64,000 nt of DNA from Microbispora sp. H13382 (GCF_014161445.1 NZ_JABBXA010000006.1:124001-188000); one strand, 5' to 3'. Positions 50,757-61,131 are shown, counted from the stretch's first letter. Translations and numbers: made by a program. The notes: generated by a model from the sequence alone, not told the origin.

Positions 50757-51872
50757 ATGAATGAGGATCGCGAGTCCCCGTCACGCGTGCGCGTGGCAGT
50801 CGTCTTCGGCGGCCGCAACTCCGAGCACGCCGTATCCCTGATGGGCGCGGGCAGTGTGCTGGAGGTCATCGACCGGTCGAAGTACGAGGTCATCCCCATC
50901 GGCATCGCCCAGGACGGGCGGTGGGTGCTGGCGTCGAGCACCCAGTCCTACGCGATCGAGTCCGGCCGCCTGCCCGTCGTGGACGACTCCGGCACCGCGC
51001 TCGCGCTGCCGGGGGACTCCGGCACCCTCGTGGCCCTGGAACCCGGTGAGATCCCGCACGCGCTGGGGCGGGTCGACGTCGTGTTCCCCCTGCTGCACGG
51101 CCCGTACGGCGAGGACGGCACGATCCAGGGTCTGCTGGAGCTGGCCGGTGTCCGCTATGTGGGCTCCGGCGTGCTGGCCAGCGCGGTCGGCATGGACAAG
51201 GCCTACATGAAGCTCGTGCTGCACGCGGCCGGGCTGCCGGTCGGCCCGTTCGTGGTCGTACGCGACCGTGACTGGCGCCTCGACCGCGGCCGGGTGCTCA
51301 AGGAGATCGAGGAACTGGGCTGGCCGGTGTTCGTCAAGCCGTCCCGGGCCGGCTCGTCGCAGGGCATCTCCAAGGCGCACGATCCCGAGTCGCTGGAGGC
51401 GGCCATCGAGCTCGCCCGCGAGCACGACCCGAAGGTGCTGGTGGAGGCCGCCATCGTCGGCCGAGAGGTCGAGTGCGCGGTGCTGGAGTCGCTGGACGAC
51501 GCCGCCCCCGAGGCGAGCGTCCCCGGTGAGGTGCTCGTGGAGGGCGGCCAGGAATTCTACGACTTCGAGGCCAAGTATCACCCCGGGCAGATGGCGCTCC
51601 AGGCGCCGGCCGACATTCCGGCCGAGGTGGCCGAGACGCTGCGCGCCATGGCCGTGCGCGCGTTCGAGGCGCTCGGCTGCGAGGGCCTGTCGCGGGTCGA
51701 CTTCTTCTACACGCCGTCCGGCGAGCTGCTCGTCAACGAGATCAACACCATGCCCGGTTTCACGTCGACGTCGGTCGCGCCGCAGTTGTGGGCCGCCACC
51801 GGCCTGCCGTACGCCGGCCTGGTCGACCGGCTGATCCAGCTCGCGCTGCGCCGGCCCGCGGGCCTGCGGTAG
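50757..51872 (+). CDS. ddl: D-alanine--D-alanine ligase
   Basis: ATP-grasp enzyme making the D-Ala-D-Ala terminus of peptidoglycan precursors. 371 residues. Motifs are VVFGGRNSEHAVSLMGAGS near 12, LHGPYGEDGTIQGLLEL near 115, KPSRAGSSQGISK near 198 and VNEINTMPGFTSTS near 325. The family normally has a Tyr/Phe pair that sets D-Ala versus D-lactate specificity; nothing here suggests the vancomycin-resistance type. A TAGATT -10-like hexamer is at 50743-50748. Confidence 0.96.
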   Translation: MNEDRESPSRVRVAVVFGGRNSEHAVSLMGAGSVLEVIDRSKYEVIPIGIAQDGRWVLASSTQSYAIESGRLPVVDDSGTALALPGDSGTLVALEPGEIPHALGRVDVVFPLLHGPYGEDGTIQGLLELAGVRYVGSGVLASAVGMDKAYMKLVLHAAGLPVGPFVVVRDRDWRLDRGRVLKEIEELGWPVFVKPSRAGSSQGISKAHDPESLEAAIELAREHDPKVLVEAAIVGREVECAVLESLDDAAPEASVPGEVLVEGGQEFYDFEAKYHPGQMALQAPADIPAEVAETLRAMAVRAFEALGCEGLSRVDFFYTPSGELLVNEINTMPGFTSTSVAPQLWAATGLPYAGLVDRLIQLALRRPAGLR

Positions 51873-52328
51873 TCACTCGGGGATGCTCGACTTGACCGGC
51901 CCGGCGAGGTCGACCAGCACGGCCCCGGGCTGGTGGCCCTTCCCGATCGTGACCTCGACGTACGCCACGCGGTTGGTGGACGTGAACAGCGTCGGCCGGC
52001 GCGGGTCCTGGAACCAGCCGACGCCGTTGATGTCGCCGACCTCCGCCGTCGGCTCCATCGCGGCAGGCCGGGGCACACCGCAGCGCAGGGCGATCTGGCC
52101 GTCGCCCCAGACCGCGACGTACGGCGAGGGGGGTTCGGAGGCGGTCCGGCCGAGGCCGTCGAGCGTCTTCGGCAGCGCCGCGTCGAGCGCGCGGCAGGCC
52201 GCGGCCGCCTCGCCGGTCGGCGTGGGCGGCTCCACGTGGACGGTGGACGAGCAGCCCGCGAGCAGGGCGAGCGCCGCCACGATCGCGACTCCCGGCGTCG
52301 TGCCCACGGGCCCCTTCGCCTTTCGCAT
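51873..52328 (-). CDS. DUF3515 family lipoprotein
   Basis: 151 residues. Lipoprotein signal with lipobox LALLAGC near 23-27, so it is membrane-anchored outside the cell. The rest matches the DUF3515 pattern (CRALDAALPKTLDGLGRT and the VAVWGDGQIALRCGVPRP block, then FTSTNRVAYVEVTIGK). ATG 52328 gives the proper signal sequence. A gene of this family beside ddl and thiL is typical of actinomycetes. It abuts ddl tail-to-tail with no spacer. Function unknown. Confidence 0.88.
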   Translation of the reverse strand: MRKAKGPVGTTPGVAIVAALALLAGCSSTVHVEPPTPTGEAAAACRALDAALPKTLDGLGRTASEPPSPYVAVWGDGQIALRCGVPRPAAMEPTAEVGDINGVGWFQDPRRPTLFTSTNRVAYVEVTIGKGHQPGAVLVDLAGPVKSSIPE

Positions 52329-52351
52329 CGTCTCCCCGGCTCGTGTACCGC

Positions 52352-52585
52352 TCAGATGTGGACGATCGGACACGTCAGTGTACGAGTGATGCCCTGCACG
52401 GCCTGGATCTGGGCCACCACGAGCTTGCCGAGCTCGTCCACGTTGTTGGCCTGGGCGCGGACGATGACGTCGTAGGGGCCGGTGACATCCTCGGCCTGTG
52501 TGACCCCGGGGATGGAGGAGATCTCCTCGGCCACGTTGGCGGCCCTGCCGACCTCGGTCTGGATAAGGATGTAGGCCTGCACCAT
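52352..52585 (-). CDS. Lrp/AsnC ligand-binding (RAM) domain protein
   Basis: 77 residues consisting only of the effector (RAM) domain of Lrp/AsnC regulators: VQAYILIQTEVGRAANVAEEI, VTGPYDVIVRAQANNVDELG. There is no DNA-binding helix-turn-helix, so it probably forms an octamer that senses amino acids or another ligand, or modulates a full-length partner. The upstream 12 residues of the open frame are not needed. It precedes the DUF3515 gene on the same strand and is divergent from thiL, sharing the spacer with it. Confidence 0.9.
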   Translation of the reverse strand: MVQAYILIQTEVGRAANVAEEISSIPGVTQAEDVTGPYDVIVRAQANNVDELGKLVVAQIQAVQGITRTLTCPIVHI

Positions 52586-52650
52586 GACGCCCTCCGGGTA
52601 GAGATCAGTGCCGGAGCGCAACCGTACCTCGAATGCACTAGGGGTGTGCC

Positions 52651-53601
52651 ATCACAGTCGGAGATCTCGGCGAATTCGGAGTAATTCAGCGGATATCGGG
52701 ACGCCTTCCGCGGACTGCGGCCGTACTGCTGGGCCCCGGCGACGACGCCGCGGTCCTCAAGGCCCCCGACGGGCGGGTTGTCGTGAGCACGGATCTACTG
52801 ATCGAGGGCAGGCACTTCCGCCGCGACTGGTCGAGCGGGTACGACATCGGCCGTAAGGCCGCCGCACAGAACCTTTCCGACATCGTTGCCATGGGGGCCG
52901 ATCCCACCGCGCTCGTGGTCGGTCTGGGGTTGCCCGCGGACGTCCCCGCCGACTGGCTGGACGCGCTGACCGACGGCTTCCGCGACGAGTGCGACCTGGT
53001 GGGGGCGACCGTGGCGGGGGGCGACATCGCCCGGTCGGAGACCGTCGTGCTCGGGGTGACCGCGCTCGGCGACCTCGGCGGCAGGTCGCCGGTGACGCGG
53101 TCGGGCGCGCGTCCCGGTGACGTGGTCGCGCTGGCGGGCCGCCTCGGATACGCCGCGGCCGGACTGGCCCTGCTCGGGGCGGGCGTGACCGGCGGCCCCC
53201 CGGAGTTCGCGGCTCTGCTGGAGGCGCACCGCCGTCCCCTGCCGCCGTACCCCTGCGGTCCGCGGGCCGCGCTGCTCGGCGCGACGGCGATGCTCGACGT
53301 CAGCGACGGCCTGCTGCAGGACCTCGGGCACGTCGCCGACGCGAGCGGCGTGGCCGTCGCGCTGGACGCCGCCGCCCTGCCCGTGCCGGAGACGCTGACC
53401 GCGGCGGCGCGCCACCTGGGCGCGGACCCGCTGGAGTGGGTGCTGACCGGCGGCGACGATCACGCGCTGGCCGCGACGTTCCCTCCGGAGGTACGGCTGC
53501 CGCCCGAGTGGACGCCTGTGGGAGTGGTCGACGAGGGCCGCGGGGTGCGGGTCGACGGACAGACCCGGGCCCGAGGGGGCTGGGACCACTTCCGTGGATG
53601 A
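52651..53601 (+). CDS. thiL: Thiamine-monophosphate kinase, apparent ATC start
   Basis: Phosphorylates ThMP to ThDP. The AIR-synthase fold is complete: TVGDLGEFGVIQRI at the N terminus, LGPGDDAAVLKAP, STDLLIEGRHFRRDW, GRKAAAQNLSDIVAMGA and LDVSDGLLQDLGHVADASG. Conserved sequence begins right at codon 52651, an ATC. No ATG, GTG or TTG lies in frame between the stop at 52639-52641 and GTG 52783, which would delete the ATP-binding N terminus. AGGGG at 52640-52644 is well spaced for the ATC. A sequencing frameshift (GTG 52646 is out of frame) is the alternative. Confidence 0.9.
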   Translation: MTVGDLGEFGVIQRISGRLPRTAAVLLGPGDDAAVLKAPDGRVVVSTDLLIEGRHFRRDWSSGYDIGRKAAAQNLSDIVAMGADPTALVVGLGLPADVPADWLDALTDGFRDECDLVGATVAGGDIARSETVVLGVTALGDLGGRSPVTRSGARPGDVVALAGRLGYAAAGLALLGAGVTGGPPEFAALLEAHRRPLPPYPCGPRAALLGATAMLDVSDGLLQDLGHVADASGVAVALDAAALPVPETLTAAARHLGADPLEWVLTGGDDHALAATFPPEVRLPPEWTPVGVVDEGRGVRVDGQTRARGGWDHFRG

Positions 53602-53609
53602 TGTGAAAT

Positions 53610-53638
53610 TTGTGACATAGGCGTATTAGATCTGTTAT
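53610..53638 (+). promoter_or_regulatory. Promoter of the CBM2-like membrane protein gene
   Basis: TTGTGA (53610-53615), a 17-nt spacer and TGTTAT (53633-53638) in a strongly AT-rich block, the best consensus-like promoter in the window. Transcription would start near 53645, 27 bases before the ATG with its AGGAAGGA site. Confidence 0.65.
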
Positions 53639-53671
53639 TAAGTATGGCGGTCGGCAACAGGAAGGACCGTC

Positions 53672-55165
53672 ATGGGCCGTCACACGGCAGGACGTAAGGC
53701 GCGAGAGGGACAGCCCTCCCCGGCTCAGGACGACCCTCCGGAGAGGGCCGCCGGCCCGGACCACGTGGCCTTCCGTCCTCCGGCGACGCCGACCGGCGCC
53801 CCGCCGACCTCTCCCGGGGCCGGCTATCCCGGGCCGCGGCCGAGCGGCGGGGACGCGCCGTGGCCGGTGCCGCCCTCGGACACGTCGTCGGCTGATGTGC
53901 CGTGGCCCGCGCCGCCCTCGGACACGTCCGCGAACGGTGTGCCGTGGCCGGTGCCGCCCTCGGACACGTCGTCGGCTGATGTGCCGTGGCCCGCGCCGCC
54001 CTCGGAGGCGACGACCCGGATGTTCGCCGCCCTGTCGCCCGAGAGGCTGGAGTCCGAGAGCCAGGCGTCGCCTGAGCGTCTGGTGACCTCCGAGCGTTTG
54101 GTGACCTCCGGGGGCGCCGGGGACCGGAGCCGTCCCGGGCAGGGCCGGGACGACCTCACGAAGCAGCCGAGACGTATGCGAAGGCTGGCGCTCGTATCGG
54201 GGCTGTCCGTGCTGCTGGCCGTGGGCGTCACAGCCGGCGGCGCACGGCTGATCGCCGGGCGGACCTCCCTGACCATGGAGCAGCCGACGACGGCCTGCCC
54301 GATTTCGGAGAACTGCGCCGCGGCGGGCGGGCCGTACGCGGCGCCCGGCTCCGGCCAGGCCCTCGGCGAGACGCCGGCCCCGGGCGAGCCGACCGGCGAC
54401 CCCGTCCAGAACGGCCAGGATGACCCCGGCAGCACCGGTGCCGGACAGGACGAGGGCCGGAACACCGGGAAGAACGACACCGGCAAGGACACAGGGGAGG
54501 ACACAGGGGAGGACACAGCGCAGGGCGGTTCGGCGGATCCGCAGGCCACACCGGTCTCCGCGGCGACCTCCGCAGGCCCGGATCGCGACCACGCGTCCGC
54601 CCGTACGCGCACCCCGTCCACCGCCGCTCCACGCGCCTCGTCCCAGGCGTCTCCACGGGTGGGCGGTGCTCCCGCCGCCGTCACGGCCGCGGGCGACGGC
54701 GCGGCGGCCACCGTGCCCGGTGCCGAGGCCGCGCATGGCGGGACCGGGCCCGGCGACAGCGGGACCGGCGAGGACACGGCGGGCACGGACACGGCGGGCA
54801 CGGACACGGCGCAGACCGAGTCCGCCCTCGACGGCGACGGTGCGGCGGTGCGGGTGCGCTTCACGGTGACAGACCGTGACGAGAGCGGATACACGGCGCG
54901 GCTCGCCGTACGCAACGAGGGGCCTGCCCTGCCCGCCTGGACCATCCGGCTGGCCGTGGGCGGGCAGGTGACGGCGGTCGAAGGGGCTGACTGGGAGCAG
55001 CGGGGAGACACCCTGACCCTGAGCTCGCAGACCGCGCTGGGTGAGCGCGGCGCGCTGACGCTGACCATCCACGCCGACGGCGCGTCCGCCGCACCCGCCG
55101 ACTGCGTGCTCTCCGAGGGCCGGTGCGAGGTGACCGGGCCCGGTTCCTCCCGGCACCGCGGCTGA
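53672..55165 (+). CDS. Membrane-anchored protein with repeats and CBM2-like C-terminal domain
   Basis: 497 residues. A disordered Pro/Ser-rich cytoplasmic part (1-165) carries four 14-residue [17 protein letters not shown] repeats. One membrane helix (about 170-195, [21 protein letters not shown]) follows. A long Gly/Asp/Thr-rich external linker ([19 protein letters not shown]) leads to a C-terminal beta-sandwich (about 390-485, [20 protein letters not shown]) similar to family 2 cellulose-binding modules. It may bind a polysaccharide at the cell surface, but several of the usual aromatic residues are missing. It sits between thiL and thiD without known relation to thiamine. ATG with AGGAAGGA. 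Confidence 0.75.
   Translation: MGRHTAGRKAREGQPSPAQDDPPERAAGPDHVAFRPPATPTGAPPTSPGAGYPGPRPSGGDAPWPVPPSDTSSADVPWPAPPSDTSANGVPWPVPPSDTSSADVPWPAPPSEATTRMFAALSPERLESESQASPERLVTSERLVTSGGAGDRSRPGQGRDDLTKQPRRMRRLALVSGLSVLLAVGVTAGGARLIAGRTSLTMEQPTTACPISENCAAAGGPYAAPGSGQALGETPAPGEPTGDPVQNGQDDPGSTGAGQDEGRNTGKNDTGKDTGEDTGEDTAQGGSADPQATPVSAATSAGPDRDHASARTRTPSTAAPRASSQASPRVGGAPAAVTAAGDGAAATVPGAEAAHGGTGPGDSGTGEDTAGTDTAGTDTAQTESALDGDGAAVRVRFTVTDRDESGYTARLAVRNEGPALPAWTIRLAVGGQVTAVEGADWEQRGDTLTLSSQTALGERGALTLTIHADGASAAPADCVLSEGRCEVTGPGSSRHRG
53855..54007 (+). repeat. 42-bp coding repeats, about 3.6 copies
   Basis: Units start at 53855, 53897, 53939 and 53981 and encode (A/V)PWP(V/A)PPSDTSxxx. Units 1 and 3 are almost identical, and so are the starts of 2 and 4. 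This points to a recent 84-bp duplication of an older 42-bp pair. Confidence 0.9.
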
Positions 55166-55395
55166 GCCGTCCCGACCGGGTCCGCCCGGCCGGGGGGCGT
55201 GGCGCTGGGCGGGCTGCTGGCCTGCCGTCATCCGCCTCTCCGGCTGGGTGCGGCATGGGGCGGCGCGGCCGTGCGGCTGACCTGCCGGTCTCCGGGCCGT
55301 TCGGCCGTGCGGGGGCGGCGCCGGCCGGTCCACGCGGCCCGTCCACGATGGGGGCGTTTTCGGGGGAGGGGCGGGTGTTTTGGTTGGATTGGCCC

Positions 55396-56193
<798 letters not shown>

Positions 56194-56292
56194 CGCGACC
56201 CCGCGCCGCCCTTCGCGAACCGCGGCGCGGCGGCCGGCCGGCCCGGGAACCGGGCAAGCCGCTGGGCCCGCCGTCCCGGCGGCCGGCCGGTG

Positions 56293-56892
56293 TCACAACA
56301 TGCGGGCCAGCGGATCGTCGGCGAGACGGCGCAGGAGGGCCGCCGCCTCGGCGGCCGACGCGGCATGGGCCTCTTGCCGCGTCCCGGACTCCACCGCCGC
56401 CGCGAGGGCGTGCAACTCGGGCGAGGGCAGGAGGGTGCCGGCCAGGTCCCGCAACCGCAACGTGACCGGCCGGTCCGGGTCGGCCCCGGCGATCAGGAGC
56501 GGAATCCGCCAGCCGGTTGGTGCCGCGCTGTCGCCGGCCGGGCCCGCGGCCCTGGAGTCCAGCCGGACCGGGGCCGTGGCGAGATCGGCCCTGCGCGTCT
56601 CCAGGGCGCCTCGGACCTCCAGCACGGTCCCGGTAAGGCGGGCGGCGGACCGGAAGGCCCGCAGCAGCAGGATCGCGAGCATCCCGGTCAGGACGGCCGC
56701 GACCAGGCAGAAGGCGCCCTGGACAAGGACATGCAGCTGGCCGAACTCATGTGGCAGGTCATCCGCTGCCGCCGCGGCCGGGCCGAAGAAGATCCACGCC
56801 GCTACGGTGAGGAGCACGAGGGAGGCCAGGCTGACGATCACGGCCGTGGTCTTCTGGCCGGGGGATGCGCCCACGCTGAGGGGGATGGTCAC
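56293..56892 (-). CDS. Hypothetical two-helix membrane protein
   Basis: 199 residues from GTG 56892. Two membrane helices (about 15-38 and 55-78: AVIVSLASLVLLTVAAWIFF; AFCLVAAVLTGMLAILLLR) are followed by a cytoplasmic domain with strand-like TGTVLEVRGALETRRADLA and VTLRLRDLAGTLLPSPELHAL. I recognise no family. An ATG at 56937 would add a polar N terminus. It is convergent with thiD and upstream of rpmB on the same strand order. Confidence 0.65.
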   Translation of the reverse strand: MTIPLSVGASPGQKTTAVIVSLASLVLLTVAAWIFFGPAAAAADDLPHEFGQLHVLVQGAFCLVAAVLTGMLAILLLRAFRSAARLTGTVLEVRGALETRRADLATAPVRLDSRAAGPAGDSAAPTGWRIPLLIAGADPDRPVTLRLRDLAGTLLPSPELHALAAAVESGTRQEAHAASAAEAAALLRRLADDPLARML

Positions 56893-56973
56893 CCGTTCCA
56901 CGGTAGGCGTCGCACCGGACGCGCGAGAGCCCGCCACCGGAACCGGTGACGGGCTCTCGCGAGAGTCAGACGG

Positions 56974-57159
56974 TCAGCGCGTGACCTTGCCCGCCTTGAT
57001 GCAGGAGGTGCAGACGTTCATCCGCTTCGGCGTCCCGTTGACCACCGCGCGCACGGTCTGGATGTTGGGGTTCCAGCGGCGGCGGGTGCGGCGGTGCGAG
57101 TGGGAGATGTTGTTGCCGAAAATCGGCTTCTTGGCGCAGACGTCGCAGACGGAAGCCAC
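56974..57159 (-). CDS. rpmB: 50S ribosomal protein L28
   Basis: 61 residues. The zinc-binding Cys pairs are in VCDVCAKKP and VCTSCIKAG, with the family sequence [16 protein letters not shown]. This is the Cys-containing (C+) type; many actinomycetes also have a zinc-free paralogue elsewhere. Monocistronic, divergent from the DAK2-type gene. Confidence 0.97.
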   Translation of the reverse strand: MASVCDVCAKKPIFGNNISHSHRRTRRRWNPNIQTVRAVVNGTPKRMNVCTSCIKAGKVTR

Positions 57160-57363
57160 GGTAATCGCTCCTTTGAATCAGTCGATCGGCCCGGCGCCGG
57201 TGCAGCGGCTCGTCCGAGCAATGCCGGGACAACCGGCTGGCCACACGAGGATATCCGATGTTCGCCGGTGCACGCCAAACGGGACTCCGGCGGACGGGGA
57301 TAGTCTCGTACCCGCCAACGGTAGCGCATCGAGGGGCTGGAGCGCGGAAGGAAGGGCGGCCGG

Positions 57364-58932
57364 ATGCTCAAGGAGCTCGATCCCCCCGCGGTGCGCCGCT
57401 GGTCGCGCCACTGCGCGGCGGCCCTCGGCCGGGCCAGGGCGGAGATCGACGCGCTCAACGTGTTCCCCGTGCCGGACGGGGACACCGGAACGAACCTGCA
57501 CCTCACGATCCTGTCGGCGGCCGAGGCGGTGGACGCGCTGCCCGGCGACGCGGACGCGGGCGCCACGTGGGAGGCCCTGACACGCGGCGCCCTGCTCGGC
57601 GCGCGGGGCAACTCCGGTGTGATCGTCAGCCAGGCGCTGAGAGGCATGGGCGAGGTGCTCGGGCACGCGCCGGGAGGCGGCGCCGACCTGCGTGACGGCC
57701 TGACGAGGGCGGCCGAGATGGCCAGGGCGGCGGTGGTCCGGCCCGTGGAGGGCACGGTGCTGAGCGTGCTGTCCGCCGCGGCGCACGCCGTACGCGACAC
57801 GCCCGACGACCTGGCCGAGGTGGCCCGCCGGGCGGCGGACGAGGCGCGGCGGGCCCTGCGCCGCACGACGGAGCAGTTGGACGCGCTGTCCCGCAACGGC
57901 GTGGTGGACGCGGGCGCGGCCGGCCTGGTGATCATGCTGGAGAGCCTGTCCGAGGTGGTGGCCGAGGCGTACAGCGAGCGGCACGAGGTGCCCGCGCCGG
58001 CCGCGCGGATCACGCCGGAGGAACTCGGACGGCAGGACGCGGGCGGCCCCGGATACGAGGTCATGTACCTCCTGGACGCGGGCGAGGTGGACCGGCTGAG
58101 GGACGAGCTCGACGCGCTCGGGGACAGCCTGGTGATCGTCGGCGGGGAGGGCCTGTGGAACGTCCACGTCCACGTGGACGACGCGGGCGCGGCGATCGAG
58201 GCCGGGCTGCGGGCCGGTCGCCCGTACCGGATCAAGGTGACCTACCTCGGGGGACGGCCGCACGAGCCGCGCCCGGTGAGAGGCGTGGTCGCGGTCGCCG
58301 CCGGGGACGGCCTGACGGCGCTGTTCCGGGAGGCGGGAGCGGTGGTGGTGCGGCGTGAGCCGGGCTCGGCCCCGACGGCGGCGGCCCTGCTGCGGGCCGT
58401 CCGCGAGGCCGGGACCGAGGTGGCGGTGCTGCCCAACGACGCCGCCGTGTACGACGTCGCCGTGGCCGCCGCGGAGATCGCCAGGGAGGAGGGCGTGACG
58501 GTGAGCGTCCTGCCCACTCGGGCGTCGGTGCAGGGCCTGGCCGCGCTGGCCGTGCACGACCCGCTGCGCCGCTTCGACGACGACATCGTGGCGATGACCG
58601 ACGCCGCCGGGCACACCCGCCACGGCCACGTGTGGGTCGCCGACCGTGCGGCGATGACCAGCGTCGGACTGTGCCGGATCGGCGACGTGCTCGGGGTGGT
58701 GGACGGCGAGGTCGCGCTGATCGGCGCGGACCTGGCCGCGACCGCGGTCGAGGTCGTCCGGCGCCTGGTCTCCGGCGGCAGCGAGATGGTCACGCTCGTC
58801 ACCGGCGCCGGCGCGCCCGAGGCGCTCCTCCACGCCGTACGCGACCATCTGGAGCGCGTCCGCCCGGACCTGGAGATCGTCGTGTACGAGGGCGGGCAGG
58901 GCGGCTATCCCCTCCTGATCGGCGTCGAGTAG
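57364..58932 (+). CDS. DAK2/DhaL-domain kinase-like protein (FakA type)
   Basis: 522 residues. N-terminal DhaL ATP-binding domain (about 10-205) with INVFPVPDGDTGTNLHLTI near 37 and GARGNSGVIVSQALRGM near 80, then a linker and a C-terminal DegV-like part (GYEVMYLLDAG ... VSVLPTRASVQGLAAL). The layout matches FakA, the catalytic subunit of fatty-acid kinase that works with a DegV-type FakB. No fakB is in the window, so the true substrate is uncertain. ATG 57364 has GGAAGG. 36 bases before recG. Confidence 0.9.
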   Translation: MLKELDPPAVRRWSRHCAAALGRARAEIDALNVFPVPDGDTGTNLHLTILSAAEAVDALPGDADAGATWEALTRGALLGARGNSGVIVSQALRGMGEVLGHAPGGGADLRDGLTRAAEMARAAVVRPVEGTVLSVLSAAAHAVRDTPDDLAEVARRAADEARRALRRTTEQLDALSRNGVVDAGAAGLVIMLESLSEVVAEAYSERHEVPAPAARITPEELGRQDAGGPGYEVMYLLDAGEVDRLRDELDALGDSLVIVGGEGLWNVHVHVDDAGAAIEAGLRAGRPYRIKVTYLGGRPHEPRPVRGVVAVAAGDGLTALFREAGAVVVRREPGSAPTAAALLRAVREAGTEVAVLPNDAAVYDVAVAAAEIAREEGVTVSVLPTRASVQGLAALAVHDPLRRFDDDIVAMTDAAGHTRHGHVWVADRAAMTSVGLCRIGDVLGVVDGEVALIGADLAATAVEVVRRLVSGGSEMVTLVTGAGAPEALLHAVRDHLERVRPDLEIVVYEGGQGGYPLLIGVE

Positions 58933-58968
58933 CCGGATTGTCAGCCGGTACGGGTAGAAACTGGTGAC

Positions 58969-61131
58969 GTGACGAGCTTCGACGAGCCGCTCAAGAAGGT
59001 GGTCGGCAGGTCGGCCGCCCCGCTGGAGAGCGCGCTGGGCATCAGCACGGTCGGTGAACTGCTGCGCCACTACCCGCGGCGGTACGCGCAGCGCGGGGAG
59101 CTGACGCCCATCGCGTCGCTGGAGCACGACGAGCACGTCACCGTGGTCGCGAAGGTGTCGTCCGCCGTGCGCAGGCCGATGAAGAACCGGCAGGGCACCT
59201 GGCTCGACATCGAGGTGACCGACGGCAAGGAGAAGCTGCACCTGGCCTTCTTCGGCAAGGGCGCCTACGTCGCCGAGCAGCGGCTCACTCCCGGCACCGA
59301 GGCGATGTTCTCCGGCAAGGTCGGCGTCTTCGTCGGCGGGAGGACCAGGCGCGTCTCGCTCACCCATCCCGAGTACGAGTCGTTCGACGAGACGGAGGAG
59401 ACGGCCGAGGAGTTCGCCTCCGCGCTGGTGCCGATCTACCCTTCGGCCCAGGGGCTGCCGAGCTGGAAGATCCGCCGTGCCGTGCGCACGGTGCTCGACG
59501 TGCTCAGCCTGGACGACCCGGTGCCCGCCGAGATACGGGAGCGCCTGGGGCTGCTGCCGATCGAGGAGGCGCTGCGGCGCGTCCACCGGCCCCGCGGCCA
59601 GGCCGACGTCACGCGGTCGCACGACCGGCTGAAGTTCGACGAGGCGTTCGTCCTGCAGGCCGTCCTGGTGCGGCGGCGCATGGCCGCGTCCGCCTGGCTC
59701 GCCAGGGCCCGCCCCGGGCGCGACGACGGGCTGCTGCACGACTTCGACGAGCGGCTGCCGTTCCAGCTCACCGAGGGGCAGCGGCAGGTCGGCGAGGAGA
59801 TCGCCGCGGACCTCGCCCGCGAGCATCCCATGCACCGGCTCCTGCAGGGCGAGGTCGGCGCGGGCAAGACCGTGGTCGCGCTGCGCGCGATGCTCCAGGT
59901 GGTCGACTCCGGCGGCCAGGCAGTGCTGCTCGCGCCCACCGAGGTCCTCGCCCAGCAGCACCACCGGTCGATCGTGAACATGCTCGGCGATCTCGCGACC
60001 GGCGGGATGTTCGGCGGGACGGCGGTCGCGCTGCTCACCGGCTCGATGGGGGCCGCCGCCCGGCGCGGCGCGCTGCTCGACGCGGCCTCCGGCGCGGCCG
60101 GCATCGTGATCGGCACCCACGCCGTGCTGCAGGAGCACGTCCAGTTCGCCGACCTCGGGCTGGTCGTCGTGGACGAGCAGCACAGGTTCGGCGTCGAGCA
60201 GCGCGACGCCCTGCGCGAGAAGGGCGGCGGCGGCCGTCCCCACGTGCTCGTCATGACGGCGACGCCGATCCCGCGCACGGTCGCGATGACCGTGTTCGGC
60301 GACCTGGAGGTGTCCACGCTGTCGCAGCTCCCTTCGGGCCGGGCCCCGATCACCACCCACGTGGTGCCCGCCGCGGACAAGCCCCACTTCCTCGACCGCG
60401 CCTGGCAGCGGGTCCGCGAGGAGGTCGGCCTGGGCCGCCAGGCGTACGTGGTGTGCCCGCGCATCGGCGACCAGGAGGGCGACGAGGGCGACCTGGCGAA
60501 GGACGACGACGAGCGCAGGCCGCCCCTGGCGGTGCTCGACGTCGCGCGCATGCTCGCGGAGGGGCCGCTGGCCGGCCTGCGGGTGGAGGCGCTGCACGGC
60601 AAGCTCGCGCCCGAGGACAAGGACGCGGTGATGCGCGCCTTCGCCCGGGGTGAGATCGACGTCCTGGTCGCGACCACGGTCATCGAGGTCGGCGTCGACG
60701 TCCCCAACTCGTCGGCGATGGTCATCATGGACGCCGACCGCTTCGGCGTCTCCCAGCTCCACCAGTTGCGCGGCCGGGTGGGCCGGGGCGGCCTGCCCGG
60801 GCTGTGCCTGCTCGTGAGCGAGGCGCAGGAGGGCACCCAGGCGCGCCGCAGGCTGGAGGCGGTGGCGGCGACCCTCGACGGCTTCGAGCTGTCCCGTGTC
60901 GACCTGGAGCAGCGCCGGGAGGGCGACGTGCTCGGCGCCGCCCAGTCGGGGCGCAGGTCGTCGCTCAAGCTGCTGCAGCTCCTGCGTGACGAGGACGTGA
61001 TCGAGACGGCCCGGACCGAGGCGACCTCCCTGTTGTCCGCCGATCCCGGGCTGTCGGCCCACGCGGCCCTGCGTGCCGAGATCGACACCATGGTCGCCGA
61101 CGAACGCGCCGAGTTCCTCGAGAAGGCGTGA
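58969..61131 (+). CDS. recG: ATP-dependent DNA helicase RecG
   Basis: Superfamily 2 translocase that remodels stalled forks and branched DNA. 720 residues. N-terminal OB-type wedge domain (about 10-165), Walker A GEVGAGKTVVALR near 293, DEQH box VVDEQHRFGVEQR near 401, TATPIPRT near 428 and helicase motif VI region QLRGRVGRGG near 598. GTG start. Immediately follows the DAK2-type gene, a common actinobacterial pair. Confidence 0.96.
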   Translation: MTSFDEPLKKVVGRSAAPLESALGISTVGELLRHYPRRYAQRGELTPIASLEHDEHVTVVAKVSSAVRRPMKNRQGTWLDIEVTDGKEKLHLAFFGKGAYVAEQRLTPGTEAMFSGKVGVFVGGRTRRVSLTHPEYESFDETEETAEEFASALVPIYPSAQGLPSWKIRRAVRTVLDVLSLDDPVPAEIRERLGLLPIEEALRRVHRPRGQADVTRSHDRLKFDEAFVLQAVLVRRRMAASAWLARARPGRDDGLLHDFDERLPFQLTEGQRQVGEEIAADLAREHPMHRLLQGEVGAGKTVVALRAMLQVVDSGGQAVLLAPTEVLAQQHHRSIVNMLGDLATGGMFGGTAVALLTGSMGAAARRGALLDAASGAAGIVIGTHAVLQEHVQFADLGLVVVDEQHRFGVEQRDALREKGGGGRPHVLVMTATPIPRTVAMTVFGDLEVSTLSQLPSGRAPITTHVVPAADKPHFLDRAWQRVREEVGLGRQAYVVCPRIGDQEGDEGDLAKDDDERRPPLAVLDVARMLAEGPLAGLRVEALHGKLAPEDKDAVMRAFARGEIDVLVATTVIEVGVDVPNSSAMVIMDADRFGVSQLHQLRGRVGRGGLPGLCLLVSEAQEGTQARRRLEAVAATLDGFELSRVDLEQRREGDVLGAAQSGRRSSLKLLQLLRDEDVIETARTEATSLLSADPGLSAHAALRAEIDTMVADERAEFLEKA

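Noticed and set aside
55166..55395. Possible TPP riboswitch before thiD
   Set aside because: I looked for the conserved CUGAGA-type core and its partner stem and did not find them; the region is GC-rich spacer.
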